Positions 53,377 to 61,626 of a stretch of 64,000 bases of DNA are shown in pieces. The notes under the pieces were generated by a model. That model did no database searches and was not told the DNA's origin. It worked only from the letters and a program-made list of their open reading frames with translations. The translations under genes were made by a program, and so were the position numbers. The first letter of the stretch is position 1; every line of letters starts with the position of its first letter. This stretch comes from RYN-133 sp963785425 (GTDB taxonomy: Bacteria; Actinomycetota; Actinomycetes; Mycobacteriales; Jatrophihabitantaceae), in the NCBI GenBank assembly GCA_963785425.1, contig CAWAVG010000004.1, forward strand, positions 186,001-250,000, in the 5' to 3' direction.

Positions 53377-55776
53377 TCAGCCGAGCGAGGCGGACAAAGT
53401 CGTTGCCGTCCCGTTCACCGTCGCCTTGGCGGTGAACGTCCCTGGCTGTCCGCCGTTCGAGATCGACGCTGAGAACGAAGGCGAAGTGGTCGTACCAGCA
53501 GCGATTGTTGTCGTCGCTGATGGCGCAAATCCCGTGACATTTCCCGTCGAAGCCAGCGTGATCGCGATCGCAGCGGCTGCGGTCACCGCGTTCCCGTAGG
53601 GATCTGTCAGCACGACGCTCGTGGTTGCAGACCGACTGTTACCTGACAAGCCTGATGCCGTCGTGCACACCGAGTTCGTCGTTGAGGAGATCGTGCAGGA
53701 AGGAGTGAGCGAGTTCGTGCTCGACCCCGCCCTCATTGTGACCGTGGACAGGAGAAGATCCGATGCGTTCGCAGGGCTGACTGTCAGCGACGTCGTTCCT
53801 GCAACGACTCCATGCGACGCAGTGACGGGGTTCGGGCCCGCAGAGAAGAGCGTCGTCGGCAGCGGACCGGACACACCGGCCGTGAATGAGATCGATGACG
53901 ACGGGTACGTCGGTGCATTTCCCGCCGGGCTGGTGGTTGCACCGCTCCACGCGGTCGCTTGGCTGCCCGTGAACGAGGTCGCCGTGTTGCCACCGGCATC
54001 GACCGCGGTCAGGACCACGGTGAACGCGACGCCGGCCGCAGGCGAGTTGGTCGACGGGGATACCAGGAACGACGCCGCGGCTCCTGCGGACACCGTGATC
54101 GACGTGCTGACCGCGCTGGTGAGCGAAGCATCGGTTGCAGTCAGCGTGTAGGTGCCCACCTTGTCGATCCGGCAGCCGGCGAAGGTCGCCACGCCGCTCG
54201 ATGCGGGCTTCGGGTTCGTTGTGCAGGTCAACGTTGCACCCCCGGGGGTCGTGAGCGCGAGCGTCACCGAACTCGCGTCCGCGGTCACGGTATTGCCGCC
54301 GGCGTCGAGCACCGTCACTACGGGCTGCGCCGACAACGTGGTCCCACCTGTGGCATTCGCCGACGGCTGAGTCGTGAAGGCCAGCTTCGCCGACGCACCG
54401 ACCGACACCGTGATCGACGTACTGACGGCGCTGGTCAACGACCCGTCCGTGGCAGTGAGCGTGTACGTGCCGGTCTTGTCGATCGCGCAGCCGGCGAAGG
54501 TCGCCACACCGCTCGATGCAGGCTTCGGGTTCACCGTGCAGGTCAACGTCGCGCCGTTCGCCGCCGTCAGCGCGAGCGTCACCGAACTCGAGTCGGAAGT
54601 CACTGTGTTACCACCGGCGTCCTGCACCGTCACCACCGGCTGAACTCCGAAAGCCGTCGCGGCTGTCGCTGTCGTCGAAGGCTGCGTCGTGAACGCCAGC
54701 CTCGCCGCCGCACCCGCCGACACGGTGACCGAGGCGCTGACCGCGCTCGTCAACGACCCGTCGGACGCGGTCAGGGTGTACGTCCCGGGCTTGTCGATCC
54801 TGCAACCGGCGAAGGGCGCCACTCCGCTCACTGCCGACTTCGGGTTCGTCGTGCAGGACAACGATGCCCCCGCGGGCGTCGTCAGCGCGAGCGTGACCGA
54901 ACTGGCGTCGGACGTCGCAGTGTTGCCGGCGGCATCCTGCACCGTAACCACCGGCTGCGTGGCGAACGTCGCTCCGGCGGCGGCAGCCGCCGAAGGCTGG
55001 GTCGTGAACGCCAGCTTCGCCGCTGCACCCGCCGACACGGTGATCGACGCGCTCACTGCACTCGTCAACGAACCGTCGGAGGCGGTCAGCGTGTAGGTCC
55101 CGACCTTGTCGATCCGGCAACCTGCAAACGCAGCTACGCCGCCTGACGCCGCCTTCGGGTTCGCCGTGCACGTGAGCGTCGCCCCGTTGGCAGCGGTCAG
55201 CGCGAGCGTCACCGAGCTGGAGTCCGCGGTCACGGTGTTCCCGCCGGCATCCTGCACGGTCACCACCGGCTGGGTGCCGAGCGTCGTTCCGGCCGTCGCG
55301 GTCGCCGAGGGCTGGGTCGTGAACGCCAGCTTCGCAGCGGCGCTCACGGTGACGCTCGGGCTCGTGCCCTTGGCCGTCCACGAGTGATACACGGCGGTGA
55401 CCGCGTAGGTGTACGTGCCTGAGGGCACGCCGGTGTCGTCGCAGGACAGCGACGTCGTCGTCTGCGCCGCACTCGTGTTGCACGCGGCGACCGTTGTGGA
55501 TGTCGAGGTGTTCGTGCGCGTCACGTAGTACGCGGACGGGGCGGTTCCGCCGGCCGGCGCGGTCCATGTGACGTGCACCGTGCCGCCAGTGGCTGACGGC
55601 TGCTGCACCGTCGGCGCGTTCAGCGTGCCCGTCGTCGCCGACGCGGAGCCGGAACCTGTCGTCGTCCAGTAGCCGAAGGCCAGCGCTGCCCCGATCGCGA
55701 CGACGACAACAGCGACGAGGAGGGAAACGACGCCCCGGCGCCGGGTGCGACGGACAAGGTCGGCACGCAGAGACAT
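53377..55776 (-). CDS. Large exported Fn3/Ig-repeat surface protein
   Basis: 799 residues. Basic N-terminus, a hydrophobic helix (VVSLLVAVVVVAIGAALAFGYWTTTGSGSASA) in the style of SipW-dependent signal peptides, a fibronectin III domain (about 52-146), four near-identical 105-residue beta repeats (148-567), then two more Ig-like regions to the C-terminus. Each repeat carries two Cys (TLTC...FAGC) and opens AKLAFTTQPS. There is no LPXTG motif or C-terminal anchor. Likely a surface or matrix filament protein. Its start overlaps the upstream gene's stop (TGATG), so it belongs to a three-gene locus. Confidence 0.8.
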   Translation of the reverse strand: MSLRADLVRRTRRRGVVSLLVAVVVVAIGAALAFGYWTTTGSGSASATTGTLNAPTVQQPSATGGTVHVTWTAPAGGTAPSAYYVTRTNTSTSTTVAACNTSAAQTTTSLSCDDTGVPSGTYTYAVTAVYHSWTAKGTSPSVTVSAAAKLAFTTQPSATATAGTTLGTQPVVTVQDAGGNTVTADSSSVTLALTAANGATLTCTANPKAASGGVAAFAGCRIDKVGTYTLTASDGSLTSAVSASITVSAGAAAKLAFTTQPSAAAAAGATFATQPVVTVQDAAGNTATSDASSVTLALTTPAGASLSCTTNPKSAVSGVAPFAGCRIDKPGTYTLTASDGSLTSAVSASVTVSAGAAARLAFTTQPSTTATAATAFGVQPVVTVQDAGGNTVTSDSSSVTLALTAANGATLTCTVNPKPASSGVATFAGCAIDKTGTYTLTATDGSLTSAVSTSITVSVGASAKLAFTTQPSANATGGTTLSAQPVVTVLDAGGNTVTADASSVTLALTTPGGATLTCTTNPKPASSGVATFAGCRIDKVGTYTLTATDASLTSAVSTSITVSAGAAASFLVSPSTNSPAAGVAFTVVLTAVDAGGNTATSFTGSQATAWSGATTSPAGNAPTYPSSSISFTAGVSGPLPTTLFSAGPNPVTASHGVVAGTTSLTVSPANASDLLLSTVTMRAGSSTNSLTPSCTISSTTNSVCTTASGLSGNSRSATTSVVLTDPYGNAVTAAAAIAITLASTGNVTGFAPSATTTIAAGTTTSPSFSASISNGGQPGTFTAKATVNGTATTLSASLG
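54076..55335 (-). repeat. Four tandem 315-bp coding repeats
   Basis: Four head-to-tail copies of a 315-bp unit (105 residues each) within the surface-protein gene, at residues 148-252, 253-357, 358-462 and 463-567. Differences are mostly third-base and Ala/Thr/Ser exchanges, consistent with recent duplication and homogenisation. Copy number could vary between strains and could be mis-assembled. Confidence 0.9.
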
Positions 55777-56885
55777 CAGCTACCACTCCCCGACCCGGAG
55801 TAGGCGAGCGTGAGCACGGCACCCTTGCAGCCGTCCTGGTTGGACGCCGTGTCGAGCATGCGCACCTGGGGCCAGTTCGTCGAAGCCACGCCGAGACCGG
55901 AGAGGCTTGCGCCCGCGTTCTTCGCGACCGAGAGCGGGTATGGGCCGCTGTACTGCGCGATCGCATAGTCCGCAGTCGTGCAGGGACGGGTTTCACCGGA
56001 CCTCTTAGTCACAGACTGAACGGTCACGGTCAGGTTGGTGACCGCCAGCGCGCTGTTGTTCGGGTTGCTGATCGTCAGGTTGAGCGGCTTTGAGAGCCCC
56101 GGCGCGAGCGGGTCTGCGAGGTTGCCCGAGATCGAGAACGGCTTGCCGCCTCTGCTGATGACGAGTTGCACCTCGGCGTAGGCGTAACGCCGCGCGTTGT
56201 TCGCGTCGACGCCGGACGCCACCAGGTAGAGCTGGTAAGTGCCTTCTGCGACCGCCGTGGTCGTGGTGACCTGCAGCGTGCTCGCGTTGGCTGTTGTCGG
56301 GTTCGGCGAGAAGCTCGTGGTGGCACCCCTGGGCAAGGCGCCGACCAGGCAGAGCCTGACCGGGCCCGACAGGTTCTTGCGGGCCAACTGGACGCTGTAC
56401 ACCGCTCTCGCGCCGGCGCTCATCGTGACCGAACTCGGGGTCACCGTCATGGCCAGGGAACCTGACAATGTGTAGTTGACGGTCAGGCCCCCTGACACCG
56501 AGCCGTGCACCTTGCCGTTGGTGGCGGTGACGGTGAACGACGACGACCCGACGGATGTTGCGCCGGAGGTCGCCACGCTCATCGTGGCCGTGCCGGTGGC
56601 GCCCGACCCAAGGGTCACGGACGCCGGCGAGAACGCGGCGGAAGAACCACTCGGCAGGCCGCTCGCGGCCAGCGATGCGGTGCCGGCGAAGCCGCCCGTC
56701 GACGTCACGGAAAGCGTGTACTTGGCCGATTGACCGCGTTGCACCGACTGGCTCGCCGGCGACATCTGCACCGTCAGGCCGGGCTTGGTCGGTGCGGACA
56801 GCGCGGTGACGGCGAACGCGAGCCCACCCAGCATCACGACAGCCAGGCTCACGAGCAGCGCTCGCTTACCCGGCCGTGGACGCAT
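55776..56885 (-). CDS. Exported Ig-like domain protein, middle gene of the surface locus
   Basis: 369 residues. Signal or anchor helix (RALLVSLAVVMLGGLAFAVTAL), two Ig-like/NEW3-type regions (VQMSPASQSVQRGQSAKYTLSV and AMTVTPSSVTMSAGARAVYSVQL), then a C-terminal domain with RPCTTADYAIAQYSGPYPLS and ASNQDGCKGAVLTLAYSGSG. That last domain matches the mature part of the next protein upstream (GCSAADY...SNQDGCKGATVPL), so the two share a module. Likely wall-associated. Starts at ATG 56885. Confidence 0.75.
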   Translation of the reverse strand: MRPRPGKRALLVSLAVVMLGGLAFAVTALSAPTKPGLTVQMSPASQSVQRGQSAKYTLSVTSTGGFAGTASLAASGLPSGSSAAFSPASVTLGSGATGTATMSVATSGATSVGSSSFTVTATNGKVHGSVSGGLTVNYTLSGSLAMTVTPSSVTMSAGARAVYSVQLARKNLSGPVRLCLVGALPRGATTSFSPNPTTANASTLQVTTTTAVAEGTYQLYLVASGVDANNARRYAYAEVQLVISRGGKPFSISGNLADPLAPGLSKPLNLTISNPNNSALAVTNLTVTVQSVTKRSGETRPCTTADYAIAQYSGPYPLSVAKNAGASLSGLGVASTNWPQVRMLDTASNQDGCKGAVLTLAYSGSGSGS

Positions 56886-56970
56886 CGGATTCCCCGCGAT
56901 CAGAATTGAATGGTGGCTATGTGCGCGCAGGGCCCGGGTCGCCGCTCGACGACCCGGGTCCCGAGTGCGG

Positions 56971-57444
56971 TCAGCTGGCGGAGACGTACAACGGGACCGT
57001 CGCGCCCTTGCAACCGTCCTGGTTGCTCGAGAGGTTGTTCATCGTCACGGTGACGGTGCCGTCGACCGTTGCACCGGAAGCCACGTCGCCCGCGGTGAAG
57101 GTCGGCGTTCCGACGGTGTAGTCGGCGGCCGAGCATCCTGCCACGGCGGTCCACGCCGTGCCGCCGCTGTTCGCGACTGTCACTGCGACCGCCGAGAGGT
57201 GTTGGACCCCGGAGTTGTTGTTCTTGACGTGGAACGCGATCGTCTCGGCCGGGCCGCCGGGCGTCAGCGGACCGCCGGTTGCGGAGTCCGTCGTGACAAC
57301 GAATGGCGAACTCGTGCCGGTCGTCGCCGATCCCGAGCCGTTGCCCGAGCTGGTCCAGTACGCGAACGCCGCACCGGCTCCGCCGGCGATGATGACGGCC
57401 GCGGCACTGGCGGCCAGGTACTGCTTCTTAGTGAACTTGCGCAT
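56971..57444 (-). CDS. Small SipW-cognate-type exported protein (TasA/camelysin-like)
   Basis: 157 residues from ATG 57444 with GGGGGAG upstream. N-terminus MRKFTKKQYLAASAAAVIIA leads to GGAGAAFAYWTSSGNGSGSA, the class of signal peptide recognised by SipW-type peptidases. The mature beta-sandwich of about 115 residues has two Cys: GCSAADYTVGTPTF and SNQDGCKGATVPLYVSAS. First gene of the locus. A dedicated SipW-like signal peptidase would be expected nearby but is not in the window. Confidence 0.78.
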   Translation of the reverse strand: MRKFTKKQYLAASAAAVIIAGGAGAAFAYWTSSGNGSGSATTGTSSPFVVTTDSATGGPLTPGGPAETIAFHVKNNNSGVQHLSAVAVTVANSGGTAWTAVAGCSAADYTVGTPTFTAGDVASGATVDGTVTVTMNNLSSNQDGCKGATVPLYVSAS

Positions 57445-57773
57445 GGCGCAGCTCCCCCCGTTGAGAGTGAAATTCAGGGCTTCAGACGTGATCGGTCCTC
57501 GCCCTGGCGGCGGCCCCACGGACCTGACGCGATGAGAGTGCGGGCGGCCCGGAAACGCTGTCAAAGCGAAGGGGGCCATAGTCCCAACCGGGAACGAATG
57601 GGATGAAACGACCGTTCTGATCCGTGATATCGGTTCGAAGTCGACATTCGCGACTGCCTTGCCAGGAAGAGACTGGCGCGCAGTGCCCGCGATATGCGTA
57701 TCCGTGCCATAGCCGGGATCAAGCGACGATCAATGCAGGCGGGACGCGAGGAGCGAGAATCCCTCGCTATGAC
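57445..57773 (-). promoter_or_regulatory. 329-bp upstream region of the surface locus with a GGGACTATGGCCC box
   Basis: No gene is seen here. On the minus strand GGGACTATGGCCC (57573-57585) is an imperfect palindrome resembling the GGGAC-N3-GTCCC sites of NarL/DevR-type regulators, about 130 bases before the first start codon. The long leader may also be an untranslated RNA region; no known riboswitch could be matched by eye. Confidence 0.35.
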
Positions 57774-58115
57774 TCAAGATCCGCCGAATCGCCGACCGAG
57801 AGGCCGGTCCGATTCAGCGCTCGTCGTTTCTTGACCTTGGGTGGGGTCCAGGCGCTGGTCGAGGTCGTGCCGTGCGGAGCGGGTTGCTTCCATGCGGCGT
57901 TCGATGTTGTCGGCAAGCCGGGCGCGCGGACGGGCGAGCAGCACGAGCGAGAGCGGTATCGACAGCACCAGCGCGATCAGCGGCGCCAGCAGACCGCCCA
58001 GGCCGACAAGGACGAGCAGGCCCCACAGCGCGAAGAACATGCCGAAGCGCAGGATCGTGTAGCCCCAGAGGGAGCCCATCCACGCCGCGAAGCCGGGCGC
58101 CTGCCGATCGGACAT
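57774..58115 (-). CDS. DUF4229-like two-TM membrane protein
   Basis: 113 residues. Two hydrophobic helices (YTILRFGMFFALWGLLVLVG and LLAPLIALVLSIPLSLVLL), then a basic amphipathic tail (ARPRARLADNIERRMEATRSARHDLDQRL). The pattern matches the DUF4229 family, which lies near menaquinone genes in actinobacteria. It starts 16 bases after the mqnE stop on the same strand. Function unknown; a membrane factor of menaquinone synthesis is a guess from context. Confidence 0.75.
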   Translation of the reverse strand: MSDRQAPGFAAWMGSLWGYTILRFGMFFALWGLLVLVGLGGLLAPLIALVLSIPLSLVLLARPRARLADNIERRMEATRSARHDLDQRLDPTQGQETTSAESDRPLGRRFGGS

Positions 58116-58131
58116 GACGTCAGCGTACGGG

Positions 58132-59277
58132 CTAGTTCCATACCGTCTGCGGCTGCGCGCGGCGCTCGGCCTGCGGGACGGGACCGTCGTAGGAACGGAT
58201 GATCTCGTAGCGCGTGTTGCGCTCGAGCGGGGTGAACCCGGCGTCGCGGATGAGGGTGAGCAGGTCGTCGCGCGTCAGCTTGTCGGGCGTGCCGTATCCG
58301 TCGGCGTCGTGGGTGATCTTGTACTCGACGACGGACCCGTCCATGTCGTCTGCGCCCCAGTTGAGCGCGAGCTGCGAGGTCGACAGGCCGTGCATCACCC
58401 AGAACACCTTGACGTGCGCGAAGTTGTCGAGCATCAACCGCGAGACCGCGAAGGTGCGCAGGACGTCGGCGGGCTGGGCCATCGGCAGGTGCGAGAGCCG
58501 GTTGTTGTCGTTGTGGAACCGGAGCGGGATGAACACCTGGAAGCCGCCGGTCTCGTCCTGCAGCTCACGCAGCCGGAGCACGTGATCGACGCGGTGCCGC
58601 GGCGCTTCGATGTGCCCGTACAACATCGTCGCCGGCGTCTTGAGGCCTTTCTGGTGCGCGATGCGGTGGATGCGCGACCAGTCCTCCCAATGCGTCTTGT
58701 GGTCGACGATCTGCTTGCGCACGTCCCAGTCGAAGATCTCGGCGCCGCCGCCGGTGAGCGACTCCAGCCCGGCGTCCATCAGCTCGTCCAGAATGGCGTT
58801 CGCCGTGAGGCCGGAGATCTCTTCGAACCAGTGCACCTCGGTCGCGGTGAACGCCTTCAGCGCCACCTGCGGCAGCGCGGCCTTGAGCTCGCGCAGCACG
58901 CGCGGGTAGTAGCGCCACGGCAGCGTCGGGTGCAGACCGTTCACGATGTGCAACTCGGTCAGCCCGTCGTCCTTCATCGCGAGCGCCTTCTCGACGGCCT
59001 CCTCGACGCGCATCGTGTACGCGTCCTTCTGGCCGGGCTTGCGCTGGAAGCTGCAGTACGCGCAGGACGCTGTGCACACGTTGGTCAGGTTCAGGTGCCG
59101 GTTGACGTTGAAGAACACGCGGTCGCCGTTCTTCGCGCGCCGCACACCGTCGGCCAGCCCGCCGAGCCAGGCCAGGTCGTCGCTGTCGTAGAGGTCCTCG
59201 CCGTCGCGCCGCGTGAGCCGTTCACCTGCGGTGATCTTCTCGGTCAGTTCGGCCTTGCGGGCATCGCTCAACGGCAT
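58132..59277 (-). CDS. mqnE: Aminofutalosine synthase MqnE (radical SAM)
   Basis: Joins the MqnA product to the SAM-derived adenosyl radical to give aminofutalosine. 381 residues. The FeS-cluster motif is C68/C72/C75 in NVCTASCAYCSF. HLNLTNVC, ELHIVNGLHPTLPWRYYPRVLRELK, LKAFTATEVHWF and ESLTGGGAEIF follow the MqnE pattern; the NGLHPxLPWRYY stretch argues against MqnC, which differs there. Linked to mqnA upstream and ubiX downstream. The Lrp-ubiX-mqnE neighbourhood is also seen in Streptomyces. Confidence 0.88.
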   Translation of the reverse strand: MPLSDARKAELTEKITAGERLTRRDGEDLYDSDDLAWLGGLADGVRRAKNGDRVFFNVNRHLNLTNVCTASCAYCSFQRKPGQKDAYTMRVEEAVEKALAMKDDGLTELHIVNGLHPTLPWRYYPRVLRELKAALPQVALKAFTATEVHWFEEISGLTANAILDELMDAGLESLTGGGAEIFDWDVRKQIVDHKTHWEDWSRIHRIAHQKGLKTPATMLYGHIEAPRHRVDHVLRLRELQDETGGFQVFIPLRFHNDNNRLSHLPMAQPADVLRTFAVSRLMLDNFAHVKVFWVMHGLSTSQLALNWGADDMDGSVVEYKITHDADGYGTPDKLTRDDLLTLIRDAGFTPLERNTRYEIIRSYDGPVPQAERRAQPQTVWN

Positions 59278-59323
59278 GGGTCGAGGGTACGGACGGCGCC
59301 CTGCCGGTCCGCAGGCGGCACTC

Positions 59324-59366
59324 TTGACGCCACTAACTTATCGCTGCTAACTTAGCGGCGCTAAGT
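59324..59366 (+). promoter_or_regulatory. Promoter and TetR-type operator of the MMPL/TetR operon
   Basis: TTGACG (59324-59329) and TAACTT (59348-59353) are spaced 18 bp and fit -35/-10 boxes. A perfect 17-bp palindrome ACTTAGCG-G-CGCTAAGT covers 59350-59366, overlapping the -10 box and start site. CTAACTTA occurs twice (59333 and 59347). The adjacent TetR gene is the obvious ligand, giving an autoregulated efflux operon. Confidence 0.75.
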
Positions 59367-59382
59367 CGACGAAGGGACCACC

Positions 59383-61626
59383 GTGCTGACCCGACTCGCC
59401 AACCTCGGGATCCGCGCCCCGCGACGCGTGCTCGGTCTCGCGGGGCTGTTCTTCGTACTGCTCGCCGCGTACGGCGCCCCCGCCGCCGGTCATCTGAGCT
59501 CGGGCGGCTTCTCGGCACCCGACGCGTCGTCGACCAAGGCCGCGGATCTGCTGACGGCGCGGTTCCACACCGGCGACGCCAACCTGATCCTCGAGGTCAC
59601 GGCACCCGGCGGAGCGACGAGCCAGGCGGCTCGCACAGAGGGCCTCGCGCTGGTAGACGCGGTGAAGCACGTCCCCGACGCGAGCAGCATCGTGTCCTTC
59701 TGGACGGCGCCCAAGCAGCAGGCCGGGTCGCTGCTGAGCAAGGACGGCGCGTCCGCGCTCGTGTTGGCCCGGGTGCAGGGCAACGACAGCACGGCGCCGA
59801 AGCGCGTCGCCGACATCACCGCGCCGTTGATCGGCACGCACGACGGCGTCGTGGTGAAGGCGGGTGGCCAAGGCACGATCTTCAGCCAGGTGAACGACCA
59901 GACCAAGAAGGACCTCGCCATCGCCGAGGCCATCGCCATCCCGCTCACCGTCATCGCCCTGATCTGGGTGTTCGGCAGCTTCATCGCGGCACTGCTGCCA
60001 CTGGTGGTCGGCCTGTCGTCGATCATCGGCACGATGGCGGTGCTCCGCGGGCTCGCGTCCTTCACCGACGTGTCGATCTACGCGCTCAACATGACCACGG
60101 CCATGGGCCTGGCGCTGGCGATCGACTACAGCCTGTTCATCGTCAGCCGCTACCGCGAAGAGGTGCGCAACGGCGCGGCGCCGGACGACGCGGTGCGGCG
60201 CACCATGCAGACCGCCGGCCGCACCGTGCTCTTCTCGGCGATGACCGTCGGGCTCTCACTTGCGGCGCTGATGGTGTTCCCGGTCTTCTTCCTGCGCTCG
60301 TTCGCCTACGCCGGCATCGCCGTCGTCGCACTCGCCACCATTGCCGCGCTGGTCCTGCTGCCGGCCATGCTGACCGTGCTCGGCAAGCGCGTCGACGCCT
60401 GGGACCTCCGCATCGCCGTGCGGCGGGTCCTGCGTCGTCCGCCGCCGCAGGTCAAGCCGGTCGAGGCGGCCTTCTGGTACCGGTTCGCCACCCTCGTCAT
60501 GCGCCGCGCCCTGCCGATCGGACTGCTCGTCACCGCTGTACTCGTCGCACTCGGACTGCCTTTCCTGCACGCGTCCTTCGGGTATCCGGACGACCGGGTG
60601 CTGCCGCACTCCGCGAGCGCGCACCAGGTCGGTGACGACCTGCGCAACGACTTCTCGGCCAACGCGGCGTCGACGATCCTCGTGGTGGCACCGGACATCT
60701 CGGCCGCGCCGAACGCGATCGGCACCTACGCCCGACAGCTGTCGTCACTGGGGCACGTGACCTCCGTGTCGTCGGCGACGGGAACGTACGTCAACGGCCG
60801 CACCGTGGCTCCCGGCGCGCCCTCGATGCGGGTCGGCGACGCCACCTACCTGAGCGTGCGCACGAGCACCGACCCCGAGTCGGACACCGCGAAGTCGGTG
60901 CTCGCCGACGTCAAGGACGTGACCCGGCCGTGGCCGGTCGAGATCGGCGGCCAGACCGCCGTCAACCACGACAGCCTGGCTGCGCTCGGGGCGGCATTGC
61001 CCTACGCGCTCGTACTCATCGTCCTGGCGACGTTCATCGTGCTGTTCCTGTTCACCGGCAGCGTGATCCTGCCGTTGAAGGCGCTCGTGCTCAACACGTT
61101 GTCGCTGTCGGCGACCTTCGGTGCGATGGTGTTCATCTTCCAGGAGGGCCACTTCGGATCGATCTTCCGCGATCTGACCACCACGGGATACCTCGTGCCG
61201 ACGATGCCTCCGTTGATGTTCTGCCTCGCGTTCGGTCTCTCGATGGACTACGAAGTCTTCCTGCTCTCGCGCATCCGCGAGGAATGGCTGGCCTCCGGAC
61301 GCACTGCCGCCGACAACACCCGAGCGGTCGCGCTCGGGCTCGGACGCACCGGCCGCATCGTCACCGCCGCCGCACTGCTGATGGCGATCGTGTTCGCCGC
61401 GATGGCCGGTTCGCAGGTGTCGTTCATGATGTTGTTCGGCACGGGGCTTACCTTGGCAGTCGTGATGGATGCAACCGTCGTGCGTGGGATCCTCGTCCCG
61501 GCGTTCATGCGGCTGGCCGGACGCTGGAACTGGTGGGCGCCGCGCCCGCTCGCCGCGTTGCACAAGCGCATCGGTCTGCACGAAGGCCCGCCCGTCGCCG
61601 TCCCGCGTGAGACGGTGAGTGTGTGA
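59383..61626 (+). CDS. MMPL/RND-family membrane transporter
   Basis: 747 residues, about 12 helices in two sets with two external loops. DLAIAEAIAIPLTVIALIWVF opens the first set. AMGLALAIDYSLFIVSRYREE and AFGLSMDYEVFLLSRIREEW are the MMPL signatures, with the Asp-Tyr pairs of the proton path. Size is like actinobacterial MMPL lipid or drug exporters. Substrate unknown. The GTG start at 59383 follows GAAGGGA. A TetR gene overlaps its stop (GTGA), suggesting ligand-induced efflux. Confidence 0.93.
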   Translation: MLTRLANLGIRAPRRVLGLAGLFFVLLAAYGAPAAGHLSSGGFSAPDASSTKAADLLTARFHTGDANLILEVTAPGGATSQAARTEGLALVDAVKHVPDASSIVSFWTAPKQQAGSLLSKDGASALVLARVQGNDSTAPKRVADITAPLIGTHDGVVVKAGGQGTIFSQVNDQTKKDLAIAEAIAIPLTVIALIWVFGSFIAALLPLVVGLSSIIGTMAVLRGLASFTDVSIYALNMTTAMGLALAIDYSLFIVSRYREEVRNGAAPDDAVRRTMQTAGRTVLFSAMTVGLSLAALMVFPVFFLRSFAYAGIAVVALATIAALVLLPAMLTVLGKRVDAWDLRIAVRRVLRRPPPQVKPVEAAFWYRFATLVMRRALPIGLLVTAVLVALGLPFLHASFGYPDDRVLPHSASAHQVGDDLRNDFSANAASTILVVAPDISAAPNAIGTYARQLSSLGHVTSVSSATGTYVNGRTVAPGAPSMRVGDATYLSVRTSTDPESDTAKSVLADVKDVTRPWPVEIGGQTAVNHDSLAALGAALPYALVLIVLATFIVLFLFTGSVILPLKALVLNTLSLSATFGAMVFIFQEGHFGSIFRDLTTTGYLVPTMPPLMFCLAFGLSMDYEVFLLSRIREEWLASGRTAADNTRAVALGLGRTGRIVTAAALLMAIVFAAMAGSQVSFMMLFGTGLTLAVVMDATVVRGILVPAFMRLAGRWNWWAPRPLAALHKRIGLHEGPPVAVPRETVSV

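Noticed and set aside
58132..59277. Annotation as cyclic dehypoxanthinyl futalosine synthase (MqnC)
   Set aside because: The NGLHPTLPWRYY and LKAFTATEVHWF stretches follow the MqnE pattern; MqnC differs there. Kept as MqnE with moderate reserve.
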